A stretch of 64,000 nt of DNA from Setophaga petechia. Taxonomy: Eukaryota; Chordata; Aves; Passeriformes; Parulidae. The notes beneath the pieces were generated by a model that ran no database searches, was not told the DNA's origin, and saw only the letters and a program-made list of their open reading frames with translations. The translations under genes and the position numbers were made by a program. Below are positions 26,197-36,400 of the stretch, one piece after another. Position 1 is the stretch's first letter, and each line of letters starts with the position of its first letter. Location of the stretch: contig JANCRA010000007.1 in assembly GCA_024362935.1 (NCBI GenBank), forward strand, positions 8,000,503 through 8,064,502, written 5' to 3'.

Positions 26197-29100
26197 TTCA
26201 CTCAACCCTTCACAAACACAGACCTTGAAAGAGCTTCTCAGCCACCTGAGCCAAAGCCCTGCCTCAGCATCAGGCTGCCTTTCCCTGCAGAGTGCTGGAG
26301 GCTGCCATCCCTTCTGGACAAATAGTGAGTAAAATATGATTACCTGCTTTCTTATGCCCAGGGTGGTCCTTCTCAGTTTTTTCCTGCAAGACTCCCATGG
26401 AATCCTAGAGAAGTTTTCATTACCTCTGGTCCTAATCTCAGACCTGCCAGGTGGCAGCAAGTATACTCAGGTTTGTCTTTCCTGGCTTCCTGGTCTTCAA
26501 CCCTGGTCTTGCTGGATTCTCTCCAGTAAAACCAAAATCCCACCCCAGGTTTATTTGCCTTTATTGTAGCTTATATACTTCAGGTTGAGTAGAAATGGTA
26601 GTTTCTACTTCAAAGGTAATTTTCAGAGAGGCAGAATTCTGTTTCAAGTCCCTGAACATAGTGTGGTCTCCTGGCCAGGCCTTTCTGAAGGGAAGGACAC
26701 ATTAGGTACAGGCATGTAGGTGGAATTTAAACCATGTGAACATGGCTCCTATTTCCTTTCTTGGAAAGGAATTTTTGACAAAAGTACTATCTAGTTATTT
26801 CTTGCTGTCCCCTGATTTAAGGGTCTAGTTTATGCACAAAGAGATAGCCCAGGCCCCAAAATTTGCTGCTCATTAAAACCATTTGCTGCAAGAAGGATAT
26901 AATTCAGCTAATTTCTTTTTTGTTTGTGATGTTGATAATGTTAATTGTCCAAATTTTTTATTTTTTCTCCAACACCCCAATTCTTTCAGTCACCAGATAT
27001 TTGCATAAGGTTATAAGAACTGTCCAGAGAAGCATGGCTTTGGGAAATATATTTTTCCCTAGAAAATTCTTTCTAATGCTAAGAAATATGAAAGAAACAG
27101 AAGTATTTTGGTGCTTTGGAAATGAAAGCTCTGGAGGATTTTGGGTTTATGCTGCTGGGTCAGATTGCTGTAGTAATAAACTGTGTCCTCATCTATAATT
27201 TTAAAAGCAGCTAAATTCAATAATCAGATCAATGCACTTGGGTGCTACTCCCCACATCTGGGTCTATGAGTCTGATCTTTTCCTCAGTAGACTTGATAAC
27301 AAAGGTGAAGAACATCTCTGATTTATGCTTGGAGCTTAAAAAAGGAAAAAAATTAAAATTTATTCAGTACCCCACTGTGCAGCTTTAAAGATTCTTTACA
27401 TAGGATATCTTTTCAGAAAGGGGTCTCCGTATATAATTTTTATTTTGTTCTTTCTTGTCAAAACATCCCTTAAAAAACCTTAATAAATAAATACTTTATT
27501 ATTTTCCACTTGTGGGTCAGGCAGGCAGAATGTCTTGCTGGTTCTGGTTGATAAATCCTTGCTTCATTTGACTTAATTTGTTGCACTTTTTGCTGATGTA
27601 CTTTAAGGCTGTAATTATCTCTGGCTCCACTACTTCCATTTGGAGAGCAGTAGAACATGGAGGGAGTGCCCTTTGTAGGTAGACTTAATTTTTCTTATCA
27701 GGTTCTTTGTATTATCTGGTAATATTGACTGTATCAGTAAATTGGGTTTTTCCTGTACAAGACAGATTGCATTATGCTGAATCTCCATAGGTTTTGACTT
27801 CAAAATCCCCTTTGGGCCTTTGCAGTTCTGTCATCATGTGAGTTTTTTTTGATTTTTAAAAGCCTCAAGTACCAGAAGTTGTCCCACTGAGAGAATAAAG
27901 ATCTGTCCAAAACTCTGCCAACTGAAGGAGAACATTGAGGCCTTCAGCCTTACTCACTGTGATCTTTTCTAGATGCCTTGAAGATTACCCAAGCACGAAA
28001 TTGAAAATTCATCTTCCTGTTTGCCTATTACTGGGCTAATTAATTTTAAGTAAAATTTTAAAAGTGCAGGGAGTCATTATTCCACAACTGTCTCTGATGT
28101 GCTGTCACTGTGCTTTGTGCTGGGGAGATATTGAAGTCTGTTCTTCCTACCTTTTGTAACAAAATACCTGCAGTTTTCCACAGCACTTCTGCTCTTCAGT
28201 TAGAGTGTGTGTGTGCAATTTAACTCTGGTTTCCTGAGGAAATGTAAGGCTGTGCAATCATAAAAGGCATTTTGAGAGCCATGGGGATTGTGTCAGAGGA
28301 CAGGATGCTGTGGTGGTTCAGTGATGTGGGCAAGGACCAGGGACGGGCTGGAAAGGGACCTGTGGCAGGAGCCTGAAAGGAACAGTGGGCACCTAAAGCT
28401 GGTGTGCAATGAGTGCTGTGGAGATACCTCACCCACAGGGATATGGAAAATCAGACTTAATCAGCTCTGCTTTTCAGGGATCAGCTTTAAATTGGAGACT
28501 TTATGTGGGATTTTGGACAGTTTACCTTGGTACAGACAGAATAAATTCACGTGCACATCGGACTGAGTGTGCCACTCATGGTGCAACGATTTATTTTTTC
28601 TTAGGAATAAAAGTGTGTCCTTCAGGGAGATTTCTATTCATATCTTTCATGTCCTGGCAGGACAGCCCCTAGTCCAGGCAGCAAGACAACAAACTGCCAG
28701 AGAGCTTTTCTCCTTTCCCATGTACAGCAGTAGCCAGGCTGGGCTGTCCTGGAGCTGGCTCCAGCAGCATTCCAGGAACTGGCACACACTGGTGCTGTGC
28801 CAGCTGTTCTCTTCTGCACTGAGGCTGGGCTGCTGAGACCTCATGTGCTGTAAGAACTAAAAAGGATAGACACACTTTTGTGTGGAGGGTGACACTCTGT
28901 GTCTGGGAATGAGACTGGAGGAGTCTGTAGGGTGGAAATCCAGCTGGAAGCAGTCCACAGCCATCCCTGACACCAGTTTGTACTGATGATAGATCTTGGC
29001 TGGCACTTTTAAGTTGTTGCAAGGGCTTCTCTTTCCTTGACCTATCCTTGTGTGTGAGCCCAGTCACTTCACCATAAAATGTATTAATTTCTTACTAAGG

Positions 29101-30006
29101 CAGACAGAGAGATGCTTCAGGTCTGTGGGTGGGCTGCTTGTAATGCCCATGTCATGGGGCAGAAGTTTCTGCCCTTTCCAGAAGAGGCAGTGACAGCTCA
29201 GAACACACTGCAGTGAGGGTGCTCTTCCTGCCTGTCCATCAGGAATGGAAATCTCTCATCTGATGCTCTTCTTTGTACCTTGGCTTTCTCCATGGGTGGT
29301 GTTGGTGGGACACTGATAGATGTTCCCTTCCTTTTTACCAGAGTTTACATCCTTAACCAGACCTGTGGCTGGTGCTGATTTCCACTGTTTTGTTAACTCA
29401 GAGAAAACAGTATAACTGTGCTTAAAAACAGATGGCACCAGGCCTCCAGTAAGAAACGGGGGAAGGGGAAGTGGTGGCTAAAGGAATGTTTTATGCCCTG
29501 GTCTCAGTGCAAAATAGACTGTAACCTGCTACCTTTGTGAACCAGAAATCAAATGGAGACAATGAGCTGCAGAACATAAAATTGCATCTCAATTTTTATT
29601 TTATTTATCAGGTGCATACTGCTAGTTGTTATTACTGCTGATAACCCTTATTTGTTTTGCATTAATGGCAGAATGGGAGATGTCTTCATAACAATGGGAA
29701 TGCCTGTCTGTGCTAGTTTGTCTGCAAAGGAAATCTATAGGTTTAGTGGTCTGAAAGCAAAGGCACAGAAAATAACAAGATTACACCCTGCCTGCATTAA
29801 CAGCCCAGGGCTGGAGCTGCAGAGTAGGATTTTCTTCAGATGCAAGGAGCAAGTGTGCCTGTTGTGGGTGTGAGAGTACCAGCAGCATTTTGGATCTTTG
29901 AGTGCACTGGTGAGATCATGGTTATCACAAAGGCTGTTATCATGATGAGACAATTATTCAGCCTACACAGTGGGAGCCTGTGAGAACTGGCTGATTCTGA
30001 TTAGTG

Positions 30007-30045
30007 CTTCTCTTTTTTTCTTTTTCTTCTTTTTTTTTTTTTTTT
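30007..30045. repeat. 39-bp pure pyrimidine tract
   Basis: Only C and T occur from 30007 to 30045, ending in an uninterrupted run of 15 T. It is probably slippage-derived or the remnant of an A-tail read in antisense; no retroposon body was recognised beside it. Confidence 0.9.
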
Positions 30046-30540
30046 GCTGAATAGTGTGTAAGTTTTTCATTTGCTATTCACAAACACAGTTCTTGTGATG
30101 CAGCCCAAAATTTGATTTTTATTATCGCTGTGTCTGTAGCCTCTGCCAAACTCCACAGCTACTCAAACTGCAGTTGTACTGGACTGTGGCCTCTATAACT
30201 TGAATATTTGTTAGTCTGTCTTTATACAGTCTGTAAATACCCTTCAGAATATACGCTGTAACTTTAGAAAGCAGCTCTACAGCTAAAAATCAAATTTTAA
30301 TGTTTTTAATGCTTTTATAAGCCATGTAATATATATTTAGAAGAGATGCATTATCAATTACTCTGATTTCTCTAAATAGCTGTAATTTTATGTAGTGGTT
30401 TTGCAAATTAGTGCCAAAAATGTGGCAATTTCTCTAAAGAGTCCATATAAAGTCTTGATTTTGTGTGTGCTGTAAAACAGAGCATCTTAATGTGTAAGGA
30501 AAAACAGTGCCTAGGATTCCATGTGGTTATAAAATGCTTT

Positions 30541-30590
30541 GGTCGGGCTGGAATGGACCTTAAAGATCACCTTGCTCTGACCCTTCTTCG
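30541..30590 (-). mobile_element. CR1 3'-tail remnant, antisense
   Basis: The segment 'ggctggaatggaccttaaag' followed by 'atcaccttgctctgacccttc' matches the reverse complement of the CR1 3' terminus. It sits directly before the ORF2-like stretch starting near 30600, in the same orientation. The two are probably one element that lost the sequence between the 3' tail and the reverse-transcriptase region, although two separate insertions cannot be excluded. Confidence 0.7.
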
Positions 30591-30599
30591 TGGCAGGTA

Positions 30600-31084
30600 T
30601 GAGATATGAGGCTGATGGGTTCCTTGTAGTTTCCTTCCTTTCAAAAAATGGGAATTTTGCTTCACTTTTTCCAGTCAGTGGGAGCTTCACCAGCCCACCA
30701 CAACCTCTTGAATATGGTGGATAATGGCTTAGGAACTTCAGCTGCCAGTCCCCTCAGGACCTGCAGTTGCATCTCATCAGGTCCCGTGCCCCTTCATGTC
30801 ACTATGGTCCTTGCTTCCACCCTCTCTAGATTTCATTTTCGTGTTTGAGTTAATCCAGGAACTCCTTGTTCATCCACTCGTGGTGTTTTTGCCTGGCATC
30901 CTCTTGGTGGGATGCATCACATCTGAGTTGGAGGAGATGATCCTTGAATATCCACCAGCTTTCCTGGGTCCTCCTTCCCTCTGGAGGCTTTATCCCACCA
31001 GGCAGATCCCTGAAGAGGCCAAAGCCTGCTTTCCAAAGCTTGCTGTGCTCATCCTCACTGGCCTAAAGATATTCAACTGCATTT
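30600..31084 (-). pseudogene. degenerate CR1 ORF2 (reverse-transcriptase/linker) fragment
   Basis: Translating the minus strand piecewise gives CR1 ORF2 signatures: 'GPDEM' (near 30770-30785) and 'EAPTDWKK' (near 30670-30690) from the start of the reverse-transcriptase domain, and 'WMNKE' (near 30865-30885) from the linker between endonuclease and reverse transcriptase. The + strand text 'cagatccctgaagaggccaa' at about 31003-31022 belongs to the same linker. Around 30790-30806 the sequence jumps, so a block of the domain is missing. Frameshifts and stops make it non-functional. It is a dead copy of a LINE, not a host gene. Confidence 0.85.
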
Positions 31085-32209
31085 TCTTTAGAGTTCACTT
31101 ATGTGCCTGTAATTTAGAGCAGACTTCTCAGCATACTCTGTGGTTCTATATGGTTTATTTTGTTTAATTCCTCTTTAGTTTTATATTTATGGAATCAAAG
31201 TAGATTTTTTAAATTCTATTTTTGATACATAGAGAAATACCTTTTTAAGACTTTCAAACTTGCCAGAATAATTCAAACACATCACTGTTGTCTTTTGATT
31301 TGGACCTTCATTTGGAGCTCTGCTTCTGATAATGAGGAGCAGCTAATGGTCATAGATTTTTACGTTAAGAAAATATATTTCTTACTGTCAACCCTACTGA
31401 AGTATACAGCACTGAAATCAATAAAATAGTTTTGTTCTGTCTCAGTAAGTTTGAATTAAGAACAGACTTTTGGAAGCTAGGATAGCTCTTGGTACAGTGC
31501 TCATAGGATGGTCACAAGCAGAGCTGGTGAAGGAATGACCAAGTGGATCCTGATAAATGTTTTACAAAGGAGAGTTAAAAAATTTCCATTCTGGTCCCTT
31601 GCATGCTGTTGCAGAGTTCCCTTAGTGTTAAAAATTCTCGTAGTGTCTCACCCAAATCTGGTTGCTGCAATTGAAACTTTCTACTCCTACTACTATCCAT
31701 AGTAATGGTGGAGAACAGACAATTTTCTTCTGTTTTGTCAGGTTTTGATGGACTTGAGGACTGTTGCCATGTTCCATCAGCCATCTTTTCTTTGGGAAAA
31801 AAGAGGATGTATTTTACAGACTTCTGGTTGCTCTTGTTGTTTCCCAAATATCCATATTTTCCTGGCAGCAGGACAGCAGAAGTCAGTCAGAGTATACCTG
31901 TGGCTTTGCAAATAGTAAATGGAGGAGAAAGGTGATTTCACTGTGCAGCCTGTCCCTTCTGCACTCTGCTGCTTGTCTGTTGTCCTGTGTTGAACCTGCA
32001 AGGTTTTATACCCTGCAGACAATGCTGAACAACAGTCCTTACTTGTCTAGCCTGTGGAAAAAAAAATTCTCCTTATTTTCACTGAAATTCATTTGTTTTG
32101 GTTGGGCTTTTTCCCCCCACACCATTTCTCTGGTCTTACTTATCATTTTGGTCTAAAGTTTCACTCTTTAACATGCACATGCTTCCTGCAGTTTCATGTT
32201 TGCATCGGT
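31085..32209. other. non-coding between LINE fragments
   Basis: No identifiable LINE text or gene between the CR1 ORF2 fragment and the older remnant. It may be unique DNA separating insertions, or LINE sequence decayed past recognition. Confidence 0.5.
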
Positions 32210-32660
32210 AATGAACTTTTCTTATTGCCCAAATCATTAATAAAACATTGGAGAGAAGCAAATCCAGGACAGACTCTTACAGAACATCCATCCTTTTTGA
32301 CAATGAATGTTAATGTCTTGTACCTGAGTTCACTTACCAGATCCCTCTTGGATTAATCCAACAATCTTTCCATCAACACCAGGTTCCTTACCTTGCTTAT
32401 GAGAATGTCAGGTACAAGTATTGCTCTTCTCCAGTCTCCAATGCCTGTCCCCTTTACATGAAATAAAATGAAATTAATTGTATAGAGTTTCCTCTTGACA
32501 AATCCAGATTGATTGCAGTTCCTCCCAATAACTTCCAGATGATGACAGATTCAGACACAGGAGATCTCTAGGACTGGAAGTTTGGCCAGACCAGTGTACA
32601 ATTTTATTATCTCCTGTTTTTTTGAGTTTTCTTTCCTCACTCTCTTCTTTCAAGCTTAGT
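32210..32660 (-). pseudogene. ancient CR1/L3-type LINE reverse-transcriptase remnant
   Basis: Read in reverse complement, this stretch keeps the order of landmarks of CR1/L3-like reverse transcriptase: a decayed 'GVPQGSVLGP...FIND' region whose FIND survives (about 32230-32290), the text corresponding to 'cttatgagaatgtcagg' (about 32396), 'cttgacaaatccagattgat' (32493-32512), and 'gaccagtgtacaatt' (near 32590). Many indels break every frame. It is more diverged than the CR1 pieces at 30.6 kb, so likely older. The assignment rests on remembered consensus text, not on an alignment. Confidence 0.65.
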
Positions 32661-32714
32661 ACTAATTTGGTCATCAACAGTGTTTTGCTATCCTGCCTGT
32701 TTTACAGGAAGTCT

Positions 32715-32748
32715 CAAAAAAAAAACCCAAAAACCCCAAAACCAAACC
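32715..32748. repeat. A/C-only tract
   Basis: A 34-base stretch of A and C only ('aaacccaaaaaccccaaaac' within it) is the complement of the G/T tracts elsewhere. It lies between two decayed LINE pieces. Confidence 0.85.
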
Positions 32749-33395
32749 TAAAACATAAAAAATTGGAGTGGCTGGAATTTTATCTTAAGCCTATATAATT
32801 CTCATGTCCTAGCATGAACTGCATGGAGTTATTGTTATTGTGTACCCTTGTTGTTAGCACCCTGGGAGCTGTTCTGGGCAACAGTTCATGTTTTCTTCTG
32901 TTGTGCTGTGTGAAGTATTGATTATTTAAAGTTTAGGTTCATTAAACATTTTAGCCAGAATTTGTTCTATCTTGAAAAGGGGAGCAATGCCTTTATCCCT
33001 GAACAGAATTTCCATGCAACATTCCTCCTTCTCAGCTCCTCCACAAACTGATTTAAAATAAAACAAATCACAGAAACAGAAATTTTAAAAATTATTAAAA
33101 ATTGAAATAGAGTAATCTTTAGTTTTTATGTTGGTTTGCCTGCAGTCATCTGGGTTTTCCTAATTTGGGGGGGAAAAGGAAAAGCCAAGAGGGCTGTGAG
33201 GAGAGAGAGGCAGAGGAGCAGGGTTCAGTGCTGGCTGCTATTTGTCTTTGCTTTGAGTGTGTGGATATGCAAGTCCAAAGCTATTTATTACTAACCACAG
33301 ATTCAGGGAAGCATTCAGGGTTGTTTTCTGAGGAAGAGCAATTTCAGAGTTAAAGCAATAAATTCTTCCCATCTCCAACTGACAACTTTTTCCTA

Positions 33396-33482
33396 GAAAT
33401 TTAGTGCCCGAAATAGGACATGGTGTTCCAGATGAGACCCAAGCAGAGCTGTGGAGGAGAGAGAGATTTCCTTCCTGTGTCT
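33396..33482 (-). mobile_element. CR1/L3-type LINE 3'-region fragment, antisense
   Basis: The + strand run 'tttagtgcccgaaatagga' ... 'gttccagatgagacc' ... 'gcagagctgtggaggagaga' parallels the well-known antisense CR1 text meaning 'agtgcccagaactggaca...ctccag..gtg...agagtagagggg'. It lies outside the expected order relative to the piece at 32.2 kb, so it is probably a separate fragment or a rearranged one. It is short and diverged. Confidence 0.55.
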
Positions 33483-36400
33483 TCCAGGCTGTTATTTTTG
33501 TGTTTACATCCCCAGTGCATAGACTTGTGCTGATGGTCATTGTTTGCCATGCCATACAAACCAAACAGCTCCACTCCCACCTCATCCTCTGCTGTTTGCA
33601 GTCACCCCTCTAAAGCAGGAGGGATGCATTCTCTCCCAACCCTGAGTAGTGTGTGTTCAGCTCACAGGCAGATCTGGGCAGGAATTGCCACATTCTGCTG
33701 TTCTGAAGAGGGCACTAACATTACCTGGGCTTTCAGGCATCACATCAATGCTCCTATCCTGTGATTACTGTTACACAGGTAAGTGGGTTTTTTCATATGC
33801 CCACTTGCTCTTGCTAGGCCAAGAAAGAACTTGGCATCCCATGAATATTAATAGCTTATGTGAAATTTATGAAGAAACAAAACATTTCTGAGTTTTTTTA
33901 GTGGCAGTGATTTTTATATTTTCCTAATGAATATTTCGTAGTTACCTTTCTTGCTCCAAGGGCTTCTTCTAGCAGGATTTCAGTATCAAAGTACTAATGG
34001 CTGGACTTTGTTGTTTGGATTGGGGTTTTTTAGGTTTTGTTTGGTTTTTTTTCTGAGGTAAATACACATTTCTGTTTCTAAATTTACCCTGAGAGGTTTT
34101 TTGTAATACTGTTTTTTTTTTAAGGAAACTGAGAATTTTCGTATACAATTGCTTCAAGACTAACCTTGTAGATTTTATGACTGCTATATGAATTTACTTA
34201 AGAGAAAGTGAGAAAAATGTCACCTGAAAAACATGCATTTGATACCTTTCGGCCTCTTTTTACTGATTGCTAATGATTATGCTGTTTTGCATTTTTTTTC
34301 CCCTATAAAAGTGAACTTACTGCTGCATGGAGCGTGCAGAACACTAAAGCACTAAAATCTCACTCAGGCAGCATGTTGAGATTTTAATGATTCCATGACT
34401 TAATTATGGAGACAGTCCTTTGGGAATGAGGCAAAGATGGTCATTTCAACATAGGAAAAGGAATAATGAATAATTAAAGAATCTAATTAAATGAGTTTCT
34501 TATGCTGGAGTGGGTGGGAGGTTTCTTTTTTGCTTTTATATTTTCCTTTCAAACGTTTCCTTAAAGATTAAGAAATTGTGTGTATACAGGGCAGGGACTA
34601 GTGTCTTCACTGAAAATTCTGCACTTAGTTTGGCTAAAGTGGGAAGTCTGCAGTGACAGTAAGAGTGAGTAAATATGTCCTGTGTACTTGCTGAGGGGGC
34701 CTTGGTCCAGCACAAAATGTGGCAGTGATCAAGGAGAAACTGCAGCTCTCCTCCTTGGCTCACGTGTACCTGTTTTCCTTTTCTTGGGAATACTGCATGT
34801 CAGTAGTAGATTTTTTGTGTATCCAAGTAGTTCAGGGGAATTTTAAAGGAAAAAAAAAACCTACCCTACAAACAAGCCAAAGAGCCTTTTTTTCTTCCTT
34901 TCTTATAATTTCTGCATTTTTGCACCACAGAAGATCAACAAAAAATGTTATACAGCTGGAAGTCTTGGGGCAACTGGGAAATGCTGGCAACTTCAAAGAG
35001 CCTTTCTTGTGACCTTTGCAGATGGGTCCTTTGTTACACTTGCTCAGCAACTTTTTATTTCAAAATAAAACAAGTAAGCTGCTCATAATGTGCAGAGCTT
35101 GACAACAGGAAAATATGCGGGCCCTGGGTCACTCAGTGCACTCCCTACTGTTGGCTGTGGGTGGGGGGAATAACCCATTTCAGAAGGTGATAAAGAGCTG
35201 CCTTTGTCTAAAGTTAAAAGTACTTTTCCTTTTGAGGCTGTGTCATGGTAGGAAAGGTTAAATGATATTTTCATGATGGCACTATCTTGCTGAAGCAGAG
35301 AGGTCCCTACCCTGGATACACATTGTGCAGTCATTTATGGAAAGGCTCACTTGGTCAAAATGCCTTCTAGCCTAAAGTATGTATTTCTGACTCAAACAAA
35401 ACAGAAATCAAAGAATATTAATTAAAGAGTACTGCAAAATCATCTACTAACTACAGCAAAGGTGTTGCATCTGTAACTGATGCCATCCCACTCTGTTTGG
35501 TAGCTTCATTTGCTGAAGCACATTCACTTCCTGGCACCTTTGCAGGTTCTGCAGTGGTTTTTAATAAAAGCTTTTTTGTGTAGCTTTTATTATTATGAGA
35601 CTGCTGCTGTTCCAGAAAAGAGACAGCAGGCGGGGGGACTTGATGCTGAGAAACTTGAAATACCACAAAGACATTTTCTGCTGCTGTTTTGGGTTATTTT
35701 TAAACCACTCTGAGACAGGGAGTTTTCCATGGGAGATGAGCAGGGAATAACTCATCTTGTGTCTGTTTGGGGACTGGATGACCTGGCAGAGGAGCTTCTG
35801 AGAGCCACCTCCTTGATACCTGCTCTCCTTATATTGGGGGAACCCCCAGCTCAGGCTCAGTGTTCACTGGATGTGTGAGCAGATTGCTTTCATGTGTTGG
35901 AGCAGAAGTGAACAGATGCAGCAGTGATTAATTGACCACTCAGGGTGAAGTTTGTAGCTGAATCATAAAATCCTGATGAATGGCATTTTGTGTTTCTTTT
36001 TTTGAAGCTCACCAGGATGGGATTGATCCTCCTATATCACAGACAGCGTTCAAATTCTGTGTGTGGGAGTGCAAAACTGATAGCAAACCTGCTTTTGAAC
36101 TTATTCCTGTATATGCTGGGGTAGCTTTTCCTGTTTCCGTTGGTGTCATTTGCAGACACATCTAACTAAATTTCCAGATCAAAACTCAGTTTGGTTCCAC
36201 TGACCTCCTGGTCACCCTACTGTGGCTTGCAGTAGCCAGGAGATCATGGTGAACTAGGCAGAGAGAAATGATGAAAGTAGGAGGTTAATATTCTGAAGTT
36301 AATATTGTGAAGATACAGTTTCTGAACACCATTGAGTAGTTCCAAGTGAGGGTTGAAAACTATGTCACTGTGATCCAGTGTCAGTTTGGGATATAAGTTC

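Larger units (their letters stand above)
18067..30540. other. non-coding, no gene recognised
   Basis: Long unique-looking DNA with a G/T tract at 20064-20090, the CA-rich region at 20.82 kb and two isolated CTCF-like motifs. GC-richer patches (for example 22.5-22.85 kb and 28.65-28.83 kb) open short frames on both strands, as expected by composition. No splice-bounded exon or known repeat was identified. Confidence 0.6.
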
